Part shown: positions 25,207 to 33,750 of the stretch, piece by piece
Numbering within the stretch: the first letter of the stretch is position 1
Layout: every line of letters begins with the position of its first letter
Source of the DNA: an uncultured Pseudomonadota bacterium
GTDB taxonomy: Bacteria; Myxococcota_A; UBA796; SXON01
Assembly (NCBI GenBank): GCA_903900265.1
Contig: CAIUMM010000016.1
Coordinates: forward strand, 22,832 to 86,831
DNA: 64,000 bases
Direction: 5' to 3'
Notes under the pieces: model-generated
What the model was told of the DNA's origin: nothing
What the model saw: only the letters and a program-made list of their open reading frames with translations
Databases searched by the model: none
Made by a program: the position numbers and the translations under genes

Positions 25207-26178
25207 ATGCACACCCCAAGTCCATCCCCGCGCCTCGCCGGTCGCACCCCGCACCTGAACGCGCTGCTAAGCGCCCTCGGCCTGCTCACCCTCGCGTGTG
25301 CCGGTCGCGGTGGGAAAGCGGCGGACCCGCCCGATTACGTCATCCCGGCGCTGGAGGATCTCGGCAGCTCGGACGACACGCTCGGTCAGGTCGACCGCGC
25401 CGCTGCGCTTGAAGGCGCGCTGGCACCGGATCTCGCGTCTATCGGCGCGCCCTTTGACTTCGCGACCGCTCCGCAAGGCTTCCGCCTCGCGGTAGACAGC
25501 GCCGGCGCCGAGACCATCGACGATGACGTCGACGGCGGCGACACCGCCAATGAAGCCCCCGCGGGCCCCAGCTACACCTACAACAACGTCGTGCACGGCG
25601 CGGCGATGGTGCTCGTCGCGGATGCAGCCACCTCCTACGTGGTCGGCGTACCGGCCGCGGCGATCGCGGTCACGATGGACGGTGAGTCGGAAGAGATCGC
25701 GCCCAACGTGTGGGCGGCGACCAACACCGTGGTCTACGGAGGCGGGAGCGTCACCGGGCTGTTTGTCGTCGCCTGGGTTGAGGTCGGCTGGATCGCCCAG
25801 CTGCGCTTGTGGACGTCAGACGGGCGCCTCAACAACACCCTTTGGCTCGACGGTTTTGTGTCCGCCGACCGTCAGTTCGGCTGGTGGGACATGTACGACG
25901 AAGCGGGCAGCGCCGTGGGCGCGCTGGAGTGGCTCGGCGACGGCGCTGGAAACGGCGAATTCGGCATCGCCGCCTTCCAGGGCGACAGCGCGGGAGACGT
26001 GCTCGGCTACAGCTTCCTCGACGGCGACGCGGCGGTCGGGTTCCACGATCAATCCCTCGGCTACGACTACTGGGTGAACGTGCACCCGGACAACTCGGGA
26101 TCCCTTCAGGATCCGCAGTACGCCAGCGGCATAGAGTCCTGCTGGGACACCGAGAAGATGGACGCCGCGTGTGAGTGA
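25207..26178 (+). CDS. Lipoprotein of unknown function
   Basis: 323 aa from ATG 25207 (MHTPSPSPRLAGR). This start is chosen over the upstream in-frame one because it places a basic n-region directly before the hydrophobic ALLSALGLLTLAC lipobox. The mature protein has an acidic linker (DDDVDGGDTANE), then a repetitive beta-rich domain: paired phrases such as WWDMYDEAGSAVGALEWLGD, EFGIAAFQGDSAGDVLGYSF and GDAAVGFHDQSLGYDYWV. It ends with two Cys. No family recognised; probably surface-exposed. Confidence 0.72.
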   Translation: MHTPSPSPRLAGRTPHLNALLSALGLLTLACAGRGGKAADPPDYVIPALEDLGSSDDTLGQVDRAAALEGALAPDLASIGAPFDFATAPQGFRLAVDSAGAETIDDDVDGGDTANEAPAGPSYTYNNVVHGAAMVLVADAATSYVVGVPAAAIAVTMDGESEEIAPNVWAATNTVVYGGGSVTGLFVVAWVEVGWIAQLRLWTSDGRLNNTLWLDGFVSADRQFGWWDMYDEAGSAVGALEWLGDGAGNGEFGIAAFQGDSAGDVLGYSFLDGDAAVGFHDQSLGYDYWVNVHPDNSGSLQDPQYASGIESCWDTEKMDAACE

Positions 26179-26187
26179 CCCCGCGGC

Positions 26188-27282
26188 TCAGTCCGCCGAG
26201 GCCGGGACCGCCCGGTAGACGGCGACGTCGCTGGACTCGATGGTCTCGGACACGCTGAACGTGCTGCCGGAGTCGATGCGCACCGGCCACGAGCGCGCTG
26301 CTGCGGAAGCGTGGTCGTTGAACGCCGAGTTCGGGACGACATCCACGTTGTCGTACCGGTACAGCGTGTAGTCGGTGCCCGGCGAAAGCTCCGAGACCTC
26401 CACGGTCAACGTGACCGGTGACGACGGGGGGCGCGTCGAACTCCCCTCTTCCATCGCTGGCTCTTCGTAGTTGACGGAGGTCTCAACCCGCACCGGCAGC
26501 GTGTCACCCGCGGTGTCCTTCACGCCGGTGATCGCGATGCCGTAGTCCGCCGCTTCGCTCGCGAGCGCGTACCAAGGCGCGTCGGGGTCGTTCGCTTCGT
26601 CGCGGGTCATCGGAAAATCGGCGAACGAATATCGGAAGTAGTACTCGGAGCCCTCGGGCGTGTCATCCCCGAGCAAGCCGTTGTCGCTGAAGGTGATCGT
26701 GTCGTCGTCGTGGTAGTCGGTGTCCGCGTCGGCTCCGGTAAAAGCATAGTCCGATCCCACGGACATCACCGGGACGACGTGGTCGTATTCATCCGATCCA
26801 GCCCACGGATCCGGGTCGTCATCAAAGCGCCACTCGTTGGTATAAACGCCGAGGATGACCGGATTCCCGGCGACGACGTTCTGCTTGACCCACGCGAGGA
26901 AGTCCTCGGCGCCGGCGTCCGACCAGCCCGTGGACTCCAGATGCAAGCGGGCCGCGGCCACATCGGCGTTGACGCCGACTAAGAGTTGGCTCTCTTCGAG
27001 GCTTTGATCCATACCTTCGCTCGCGTAGGCGCGCGCGTCGTACTGGGACAGGTAGGCCCCGTAATGCAGGGCGGCGCTGACAAACGACGTCTCCCCGCAG
27101 TAGCCGTAGTTCGCGGACCACTGAAAGCGAGGGGCAATGCCGAGGTCTGCTTCGAAGTCCGAAGGCGGCGCGCCGGTGTCGTCGGAGCCGGCCTGACAGC
27201 CCGTCAACGAGACCGTGCCCAGCAGAGCGCCAAGCAGAGCGCCCAGCAAGGAGAGACAGGAACGACGTGCAACAAAGGACAT
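26188..27282 (-). CDS. C39-like cysteine peptidase lipoprotein
   Basis: 364 aa. Signal MSFVARRSCLSLLGALLGAL ends at the lipobox SLTGC (Cys29). The mature protein has a papain-like C39 arrangement: Q54 (oxyanion) in RFQWSANYGYCG, nucleophile C62 in YCGETSFVSAALHYG, H168 in EYDHVVPVMSV, and D200-N201 in ITFSDNG. The C-terminal 100 residues look like a beta-sandwich (VTLTVEVSELSPGTDYTLYR). A lipid-anchored outer peptidase or amidase is likely, since this fold cleaves or ligates peptides. It has no ABC transporter domain, unlike bacteriocin-exporting C39 enzymes. Divergent from the lectin-domain protein. Confidence 0.7.
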   Translation of the reverse strand: MSFVARRSCLSLLGALLGALLGTVSLTGCQAGSDDTGAPPSDFEADLGIAPRFQWSANYGYCGETSFVSAALHYGAYLSQYDARAYASEGMDQSLEESQLLVGVNADVAAARLHLESTGWSDAGAEDFLAWVKQNVVAGNPVILGVYTNEWRFDDDPDPWAGSDEYDHVVPVMSVGSDYAFTGADADTDYHDDDTITFSDNGLLGDDTPEGSEYYFRYSFADFPMTRDEANDPDAPWYALASEAADYGIAITGVKDTAGDTLPVRVETSVNYEEPAMEEGSSTRPPSSPVTLTVEVSELSPGTDYTLYRYDNVDVVPNSAFNDHASAAARSWPVRIDSGSTFSVSETIESSDVAVYRAVPASAD

Positions 27283-27296
27283 GCGCTCAGCCTATC

Positions 27297-27323
27297 TTGT
27301 CCAGCATCCGGCCATGGTAGAAT
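27297..27323 (+). promoter_or_regulatory. Candidate promoter for the lectin-domain protein
   Basis: A strong -10-like TAGAAT (5 of 6) at 27318-27323 has TTGTCC at 27297-27302 upstream, spaced 15 nt (short). The start codon at 27356 lies 32 nt downstream, with GAGG 5-6 nt before it. Confidence 0.4.
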
Positions 27324-27355
27324 GGCCCACCCTTTTATCCTGCAACGAGGCTCCG

Positions 27356-30300
27356 ATGTCCCTGCTCCGCCCTGCCCCGATCGCGCTCCTCGCTCCTTCG
27401 ATCTGGGCCAGCCTGACGGCCGTAGCGCTCGTGGGCTGCTCCGACCAAAAAGTCGGCACCTTCAACGCCCCGCCCGAGGCTCAGATCACCTCTCCCGCCG
27501 ACGGAGCCACCGTGCTCTCCGGCTCCCTGCTGGCGCTGCGCGGCGCGGCGAGCGACGCGAACGACTCCGCCGCCGAGCTCACCACCCGCTGGTTTGTGGA
27601 CGACGCCGAGGCCTGCGCCGGGGCGACGCCCGCAGCGGACGGTACGACCACCTGCGAGCTGACCGTCCCCGACAGCACAGCAATCCGCGTGCGCCTCGAG
27701 GTCACCGATCCCGACGGGGCCGCCGGCACCGACACCGTCACGCTGAACGTGACGCCCAACGCCACGCCGACCGCGACCATCGCCAGCCCCGTCGCCGATG
27801 GGGTCTACTATTCCGATCAGCTGCTCACCTTCCGCGGCACGGTCGCGGACGCTGAGGACGACGCCGAGGGCCTCAGCGCATGGTGGGAAGACGGGGCGAC
27901 GCGCCTTGACGCGGTGGAAGCGACCCCAACCTCCGCGGGCGAGGTGTTGGGCTACGCGACGCTGCCCGAGGGCCCCCACGCGCTGGAGCTGCACGTGCTG
28001 GACAGCGCCGGAAACGAAGGCATCGCGACGGTGCTGGTCGACGTCGGGCCTCCGAACTCCGCGCCTACCTGCTCTATTGTTGCCCCGACCGATGGCGGCG
28101 CCAGCGAAGACGGCGAGCGCGTGGACTTCGCCGCGGCGGTCGGCGACGCCGACGTCGCAGCCGACCGGCTCACCGTCGAGTGGTCCAGCGACAAGGACGG
28201 CGTGATCGGCACCAGCACCCCCGACACCGACGGCAGCGTCGACTTCGCGACCAGCAGCTTGTCCGTCAACGCCCATCGCATCACCCTGCGCGTGACCGAC
28301 GAGGTCGGCGCCACCTGCACGCAGTCCATCGGCTGGACCGTCGGCACCGCACCCACGATCACGCTGGAGACACCAACGCCCGACGAGCTGGTCAACGCCG
28401 GCGACAACCTGATGTTCTCGGCGCTGGTCACCGACAACGAGGACGTCGCGAGCGACCTGACGGTGACCTGGGAGAGCAGCCTCGACGGCGTGATCTACGA
28501 AGGTCCGCCCGACAGCACCGGCCTCGCGCAATTCATCGACAGCAGCCTGTCGATCGGCGACCACGTGTTGACGGTCACGGTCACCGACACGACGGGCTTG
28601 TTCGCGACCGCGCTGGGCTCGTTCACCGTGAACGGAGGCCCCAGCGCGCCCGGGGTGTCGCTGGTCCCGGCCAGCCCCTACACCGACGACGATCTGACCG
28701 TGTCCATCGACACCGCCGCGGTCGACCCCGACGGCGATCCCGTCAGCTACAGCTACGCATGGTCGGTTGATGGCGTGGCTTCAGCCGCGTCCACCTCGGC
28801 GATCTTGCCGGCCAGCGCGACCACCCGCGGCGAGGTCTGGACGGTCGCGGTCACGGCCTCTGACGGCCTGACGTCCAGCGCGGCCGGCGTCGCTTCGGTG
28901 ACCATCGCGAATTCCGTGCCCGTCGCGGCGGTGAGCCTGACGCCCGCCGCCCCCACGCGAAACAGCACGCTGACCTGCGCGGGATCGGCGTCCGACGCCG
29001 ACGGGGACGCGCTGGTCTACAGCTTTGCCTGGACGGTAGACGGCTCTGCCGTGACGGCGACCAGCACGAGCGCCGCTGCGTCTACGCTCGCCGGGGCCTT
29101 CGACGCCGATCACGTGGTCAATTGCACGGTCACCGTCACCGACACGGCGGGCGGAACGGACTCGGCCTCCGCGTCGCTCACCATCGAAAACACCGCGCCG
29201 ACGGTGTCGGTGACGCTCTCCCCCGCGGTCGCAAAAACCGACGACACGCTGACGGCCTCAGCGACGGCCTCGGATCCGGACGGCGACGCGCTGAGCCTCA
29301 GCTACGACTGGTATGTGGACGGCGCGCTGGTACAGTCGGGGACAAGCAGCAGTCTAAATGGCGCATCCGCCTTCAGCCGCGATCAGGACGTCTACGTCGT
29401 GGTCACCGCCGACGACGGCACCGAGACCAGCACCGCCACCAGCGCCACGCTGACCATCGCGAACACCGCGCCGGCGGTCTCCGCGGTCTCCCTGTCGCCC
29501 ACCACACCCCGGACCAACGACACGCTGACCGCCACCGCCACGAGCTCCGACGCGGACGGTGACGCCCTCACCCTCCGTTATGACTGGTATGTAGGCGGCG
29601 CGCTCACCCAGTCCGGGGCCAGCGACACGCTCTCGGGCGCCTCCTTCAGCCGCGGCCAGTCCGTGTACGTCACCGTCGTCGCCGACGACGGCACCGACAC
29701 CGGCAGCGCGTCCAGCGCCGCCGTCACCGTCGCAAACACCGGCCCCACCGCGCCGCTCGTCGGGATCACGCCCACCGCGCCGATCGAAGGGGACGCCCTG
29801 ACCTGCGCGATCACCACCGTCGCCACCGACGACGACGGGGACACGCTGACCTACAGCTTCACCTGGGACGTCAACGGCAGCGCCTACACTGGAGCGTCCA
29901 GCACCGCGACGAGCAGCACCGTGCCCGGCGCCGACGTCGCGTACCCCGACACCTGGACCTGCAGCGTCACCGCCTCGGACGGCAGCGCGGCCAGCACCGT
30001 CGCGACCGCCACGGTCAGCGTCGACTTCCCCTACGCCTGCACATCCGCGACCTACGGAAGCTCGGACTACTTGTTCTGCACCGACAAGCTGAACTGGGAC
30101 GAAGCGGAGGTCGCGTGCGCGAGCTGGGGCGGACACCTCGCCACGGTCAACGACGGCGCCGAAGAGGCGTGGCTGTTGAGCAGCGCGCAGGCGGTGATGT
30201 CCTTCGCGTCTGGCGCCAAGTGGTGGATCGGGTACACCGACGCGCTCTACGAGGGCAGCTTCGGGTGGGTCTCCAGCTCGACCGCCACGTACACCGACTG

Positions 30301-30454
30301 GGGCAGCGGCGAGCCGAACAACAGCTACGGCGGACGCGACGAGGACTGCACCGTGCTGATCTGGGCGCCGTCCAGCTACAGCCGCGGCTCGTGGAACGAT
30401 CTGCCCTGCTCCGGCACCGTAGACTCCGACCAGACCTTCATCTGCGAAGGCTGA
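27356..30454 (+). CDS. Lipoprotein with about nine Ig/PKD-like repeats and a C-terminal C-type lectin domain
   Basis: 1032 aa from ATG 27356 (MSLLRPAPIALLAP), with GAGG upstream and lipobox VALVGC. Nine Ig-like units of about 85-95 residues follow, each opening with phrases like NTAPTVSVTLSP and most carrying a DPDGDALSLSYDWYVDG motif; units 5-9 are close copies. Residues about 892-1032 are a canonical C-type lectin domain: LNWDEAEVACASWGGHLATV, WWIGYTD, the Ca/sugar-binding EPN in GSGEPNNSYGG, and WND in SWNDLPCSG, with Cys at both ends. Likely a surface adhesin binding a sugar in a Ca-dependent way (EPN suggests mannose-type). It converges on xdhC with a 5-bp gap. Confidence 0.85.
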   Translation: MSLLRPAPIALLAPSIWASLTAVALVGCSDQKVGTFNAPPEAQITSPADGATVLSGSLLALRGAASDANDSAAELTTRWFVDDAEACAGATPAADGTTTCELTVPDSTAIRVRLEVTDPDGAAGTDTVTLNVTPNATPTATIASPVADGVYYSDQLLTFRGTVADAEDDAEGLSAWWEDGATRLDAVEATPTSAGEVLGYATLPEGPHALELHVLDSAGNEGIATVLVDVGPPNSAPTCSIVAPTDGGASEDGERVDFAAAVGDADVAADRLTVEWSSDKDGVIGTSTPDTDGSVDFATSSLSVNAHRITLRVTDEVGATCTQSIGWTVGTAPTITLETPTPDELVNAGDNLMFSALVTDNEDVASDLTVTWESSLDGVIYEGPPDSTGLAQFIDSSLSIGDHVLTVTVTDTTGLFATALGSFTVNGGPSAPGVSLVPASPYTDDDLTVSIDTAAVDPDGDPVSYSYAWSVDGVASAASTSAILPASATTRGEVWTVAVTASDGLTSSAAGVASVTIANSVPVAAVSLTPAAPTRNSTLTCAGSASDADGDALVYSFAWTVDGSAVTATSTSAAASTLAGAFDADHVVNCTVTVTDTAGGTDSASASLTIENTAPTVSVTLSPAVAKTDDTLTASATASDPDGDALSLSYDWYVDGALVQSGTSSSLNGASAFSRDQDVYVVVTADDGTETSTATSATLTIANTAPAVSAVSLSPTTPRTNDTLTATATSSDADGDALTLRYDWYVGGALTQSGASDTLSGASFSRGQSVYVTVVADDGTDTGSASSAAVTVANTGPTAPLVGITPTAPIEGDALTCAITTVATDDDGDTLTYSFTWDVNGSAYTGASSTATSSTVPGADVAYPDTWTCSVTASDGSAASTVATATVSVDFPYACTSATYGSSDYLFCTDKLNWDEAEVACASWGGHLATVNDGAEEAWLLSSAQAVMSFASGAKWWIGYTDALYEGSFGWVSSSTATYTDWGSGEPNNSYGGRDEDCTVLIWAPSSYSRGSWNDLPCSGTVDSDQTFICEG

Positions 30455-30459
30455 CCCGC

Positions 30460-31224
30460 TCAGGACACAGGCTGCCGGCGCCGCTGCACCCACTCGGCGG
30501 CGATGCTGACGGCGATCTCCTCGGGCGTTTCGGCGCCGATGTCTAAGCCTACCGGCGAGCGGAGATGTGCGAGCTGCGCAGGGTCCATGCCGGCCGCGCG
30601 CAGGCGAATCGCGAAGCGCGTGACCTTTGTGCGCGACCCGATGAGGCCGATCCACGCCAGTTCGAGCGGCAACAGGACCTCGACCAGATCCTGATCCAAG
30701 GCGTGCTCGTGGGTCGTGACCAGCACCCACAAGCTCGGCGAGGACGCCACGGTACGCGCGAACGCCCGCGCGTCGCTGAGCACCCGATGGGCCTCGGGGA
30801 AGCGCTCGGCGGTGTTCCATTCGTCGCGGTCATCGACGATGGTGACCGCAAATCCCAGCAAGTGCGCTTGAACGGCGGCGGCGCGCGCGACGTGTCCGGC
30901 CCCGAAGATCACGAGGCGATCGCGAGGCCGTTGGGGTTCAATATAGACATCCATCGCGCCTCCACAGCACATGCCCAGATCCCGCGTGAGGTTCACCGCG
31001 TAGCGCCTCGGTTTTCCCTCTCGCATCGCTTCGATCGCTTGAGCGATCACCCGGAACTCCAGCGTTCCGCCGCCGATCGTCCCGACGATGTTGCCCGAAG
31101 GCCACACCACCATGCGCGCCCCGCCCTGGCGCGGCGCCGAACCCTCGACGCCTACGACCGTGGCCAGCGCGACGCGCTCCCCCGCTTCGTACGCAGTCTG
31201 AAGCGCCCGCCAAACCGCGCTCAC
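30460..31224 (-). CDS. xdhC: XdhC/CoxI-family molybdoenzyme maturation protein
   Basis: 254 aa, GTG start overlapping the amidohydrolase TGA (GTGA). N-terminal XdhC domain: LATVVGVEGSAPRQGGARM, IVGTIGGGTLE and DLGMCCGGAMDVYIEP. C-terminal Rossmann domain: LVIFGAGHVARAAAVQAHLL and SLWVLVTTHEHALDQ. XdhC proteins bind molybdenum cofactor and help its sulfuration and insertion into xanthine-dehydrogenase-family enzymes. No xanthine dehydrogenase subunit is in the window, so the client enzyme must lie elsewhere. Coupling to a guanine-deaminase-like gene fits purine breakdown. Confidence 0.88.
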   Translation of the reverse strand: MSAVWRALQTAYEAGERVALATVVGVEGSAPRQGGARMVVWPSGNIVGTIGGGTLEFRVIAQAIEAMREGKPRRYAVNLTRDLGMCCGGAMDVYIEPQRPRDRLVIFGAGHVARAAAVQAHLLGFAVTIVDDRDEWNTAERFPEAHRVLSDARAFARTVASSPSLWVLVTTHEHALDQDLVEVLLPLELAWIGLIGSRTKVTRFAIRLRAAGMDPAQLAHLRSPVGLDIGAETPEEIAVSIAAEWVQRRRQPVS

Positions 31225-32522
31225 AAGCCGGCCCGCGCTCGCACCCTACCCAGCGACGCATGGCACAACGCCGCCGTCTCCGCGTTGTCCCAGGCCAACA
31301 CCTTGCCGTCTTCGGCCACCTTGCGCCCGTGCACCCAGGTCTGACGCACCGAGCGGCTGTCCATGGTGTAAACAACGGTAGATGCGGGGTCCCCACCGCT
31401 CCAGATCGTGTCGGGGTCGAGCACCACAAGGTCCGCGACCTTGCCCACCGCCAGCACGCCGCCCGGAAAGCCTAAGGCTTCGGCGCCGCTCGCGGTCGCC
31501 ATGCGCAGCACGATCGGCGCAGGGAGCGCGCCCGCACCGAGCCGCGTGCTCTGAAGCAGCGCGGCGAGACGCATCTCTGCGAACGCATCCAAGCGGTTGT
31601 TGCACGGCGCGCCGTCCGCCGCGAGCGAGACATGAATGCCGCGCGAGAGCAGCTCAGGGACGCTGCAAAGCCCGCTGGCGAGCTTTTGATTGGAGGAAGG
31701 GCAATGCGCCACGCGCGTGCGGGTCAGCGCCAGCAGCTCCATCTCGGACTGCGACAAGTGGATGCAGTGCGCGAGCACGACGTCCGCGCCGGACAGCCCC
31801 TGCTCGTGCAGGTGGTGGATGTTGTCGCGACCGGTCAACTGCCGCACCAGCGCGACCTCATCGCGGTTCTCGCTGGCGTGGGTGTGCAGCAGGCAGCCGC
31901 GCGCGCGCGCTTCTTTGGCGACCGCGGTCAACAGCTCATCGCTGCACGAGGGCACAAACCGCGGCGCATAGGCGTAGCGCAGCAGCCCCTCCGGACGATG
32001 CCACCGGTCGGCGAGGTCATTGGCTGTGCGCATGGCCACGTCGGTCGTGGTTCCGAGACCAGCGAGGTTGTCGCGGTCCATCATCGCCGAGCCGCACCAC
32101 ATGCGGATGCCGGCCTCGTCGGCGGCCTGGAAGACGGCGTCGGTGTGGGAGACGGTGGCCATGTCCAACAGGGCGGTCGTGCCGCCGGTGAGCAGCTCGT
32201 GGATGCCCAAGCGCGCGGAGGCATAGACGCTGTCGATGTCGTGGGCGCGCTCCAGCGGCCAAATCCTCGACTGCAGCCAATCCATCAACGCGAGGTCGTC
32301 GGCCAGTCCGCGGAACAGGGTTTGAACCAAGTGGATGTGGGGCTGCACAAAGCCAGGCACCAACCAGCGGCCGCGCACGTCGACGAGCACATCTCCGGGC
32401 TCGGCGGGGACGTCCCCCACCGCCGTGATCATGCCGCCCACCACCGCCAGATCGCCCCGCATCGGGCGTATCGGCAGAGCATCACACCTGAGGAGCGTGG
32501 CTCCCCGAAATACAGTACGCAT
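31221..32522 (-). CDS. Metal-dependent amidohydrolase (guanine deaminase / 5'-deoxyadenosine deaminase / chlorohydrolase-like)
   Basis: 433 aa from ATG 32522 (MRTVFRGATLL); a TTG at 32540 is possible. The TIM-barrel metal ligands are visible: HIH in VQPHIHLVQTLFRG, HTHASEN, AHCIHLSQSE and the Asp in SLAADGAPCNNRLD. The phrase GLADDLALMDWLQSRIWPLE is typical of the SsnA/MtaD/atrazine-chlorohydrolase branch, which deaminates purines, S-adenosylhomocysteine-type nucleosides or triazines. With xdhC directly coupled downstream, a guanine or 8-oxoguanine deaminase role is the best guess. Exact substrate uncertain. Confidence 0.85.
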   Translation of the reverse strand: MRTVFRGATLLRCDALPIRPMRGDLAVVGGMITAVGDVPAEPGDVLVDVRGRWLVPGFVQPHIHLVQTLFRGLADDLALMDWLQSRIWPLERAHDIDSVYASARLGIHELLTGGTTALLDMATVSHTDAVFQAADEAGIRMWCGSAMMDRDNLAGLGTTTDVAMRTANDLADRWHRPEGLLRYAYAPRFVPSCSDELLTAVAKEARARGCLLHTHASENRDEVALVRQLTGRDNIHHLHEQGLSGADVVLAHCIHLSQSEMELLALTRTRVAHCPSSNQKLASGLCSVPELLSRGIHVSLAADGAPCNNRLDAFAEMRLAALLQSTRLGAGALPAPIVLRMATASGAEALGFPGGVLAVGKVADLVVLDPDTIWSGGDPASTVVYTMDSRSVRQTWVHGRKVAEDGKVLAWDNAETAALCHASLGRVRARAGL

Positions 32523-32565
32523 CTCCGCCGTGTAGCCCAAACCTCAAGCTGAGGCACACCGAGCG

Positions 32566-33231
32566 CTACGCGTGGCGTACCGCAGCGTCGAGCACCGACG
32601 CCAGCTGATCGAGATCTACCGGCTTTTGCACGATCGCGTAGAAACCCGCCTGCCGCATCCGAATCTCGGCTTGGGGATCACGCCACGCGGTACAAGCGAC
32701 CACCGGGATGTGCCGCATCTCGGCATCCGCCTGCATCATCTTGAGCACCTCAAAGCCGTCCATGTCCGGCATCAGGATGTCCATGAGCACAACCGATGGC
32801 TTGAAGCGAAACAGGGTCAGGCCCGTCGCAAAGCCAGACAACGCGATGTCCGTCTCCCAGCCGCCGCGAAACCCCAAGTGCATGCGAACCAACTCGCAAA
32901 AGTCGATCTCATCGTCGACGATCAAGATGCGATGCACGACCGCCGCGGACGACCCGACAGGCGCGGCAGCTTCCGTTGCAGCCCCTTCGAGCTCAGGGGC
33001 GAGCGGAAATCCACGGGCGGATGCGAACTGCACAAGATCGGCGCGTAGAATACGACGGTGCCCGCCCGGCGTACGATGCGCTGCGAGCAACCCGTCGGTG
33101 ACCCAATTCACCACAGTAGGCGGACTCACACCGAGAAATCGGGCGACCTGGAAAGTAGTGTACGTGATCGGCCCATCGACCGGATTGCGTCGTTGCATGA
33201 CTTTGAATCCGGTAGCACGTTTCACCCTCAT
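32566..33231 (-). CDS. Response regulator with N-terminal excisionase/MerR-type HTH and C-terminal receiver
   Basis: 221 aa. Residues about 22-70 are a helix-turn-helix of the excisionase type (YTTFQVARFLGVSPPTVVNW, then RTPGGHRRILRADL). Residues about 100-220 are a receiver domain with acidic pocket D106/D107, phospho-acceptor D151 in LMDILMPDMDG, T181 and K203 in VQKPVD. The order, DNA binding first and receiver last, reverses the usual layout. The ATG at 33231 is the longest candidate; ATG 33198 (MQRRN) is possible and would keep both domains. It lies 21 bp after a HisKA-only protein, its probable partner. DNA target unknown. Confidence 0.85.
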   Translation of the reverse strand: MRVKRATGFKVMQRRNPVDGPITYTTFQVARFLGVSPPTVVNWVTDGLLAAHRTPGGHRRILRADLVQFASARGFPLAPELEGAATEAAAPVGSSAAVVHRILIVDDEIDFCELVRMHLGFRGGWETDIALSGFATGLTLFRFKPSVVLMDILMPDMDGFEVLKMMQADAEMRHIPVVACTAWRDPQAEIRMRQAGFYAIVQKPVDLDQLASVLDAAVRHA

Positions 33232-33252
33232 GTCAAAGGGGTGTCTGGGCCC

Positions 33253-33747
33253 TCATCCAAGCGTTCCTTGACGATGGGTGGCGAGGAGCGCCTCGGCTGC
33301 ACGCCGCACAGCGCCGACGTCGCTCGGCGTCACGGCCAGAAAGGCCTCGTCCGGATCTCGAAGCCACTCGCACTCAGCGGAGTTCCCCACGAACACACAC
33401 ATCCCCGCGAGCGCCGCCCGGACCGACGCCTCGTCGACGGCGCTACACGCAACCCAAAGCACAGCCTGCTGGCCCGCTTCCTCGGCAAAAAACCCATCAA
33501 TGCTGGTGTTCAGCTTCTCCGACTGACGGCGCATGGCCTCAAAAGATTGCGGCAAGCGGGACTCCGGCACGAGCCGCTCCGCCATCATCTGCGCATGGCC
33601 GAGGATCACCGTCAACGGGCTGCGCACGTCGTGGCGCAGGAAGCGCCGAAGCGCCGCGATCTGGTGCTCGGAACGAGCAAGCCGAACGGCAACAGCCCGG
33701 GACCGATCACGATCCCGGGCTGCTCCGGCGTCAGCGCGTACGTTCAA
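33253..33747 (-). CDS. HisKA-domain protein lacking the kinase ATPase domain
   Basis: 164 aa, TTG start 3 nt after the TGA of the FHA gene, with GGAA 8 nt upstream. Residues about 28-100 form a HisKA dimerisation helix pair, with the phospho-acceptor H39 in RFLRHDVRSPLTVILGHAQM. No N, G1 or G2 box of the HATPase_c domain follows. The last 75 residues (VLWVACSAVDEASVRAALAG through LLATHRQGTLG) are an unrecognised small domain. It may be a phosphotransfer or docking protein needing a kinase in trans, or a degenerate kinase. It sits between an FHA protein and a response regulator on the same strand. Confidence 0.7.
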   Translation of the reverse strand: MNVRADAGAARDRDRSRAVAVRLARSEHQIAALRRFLRHDVRSPLTVILGHAQMMAERLVPESRLPQSFEAMRRQSEKLNTSIDGFFAEEAGQQAVLWVACSAVDEASVRAALAGMCVFVGNSAECEWLRDPDEAFLAVTPSDVGAVRRAAEALLATHRQGTLG

Positions 33748-33750
33748 CCG

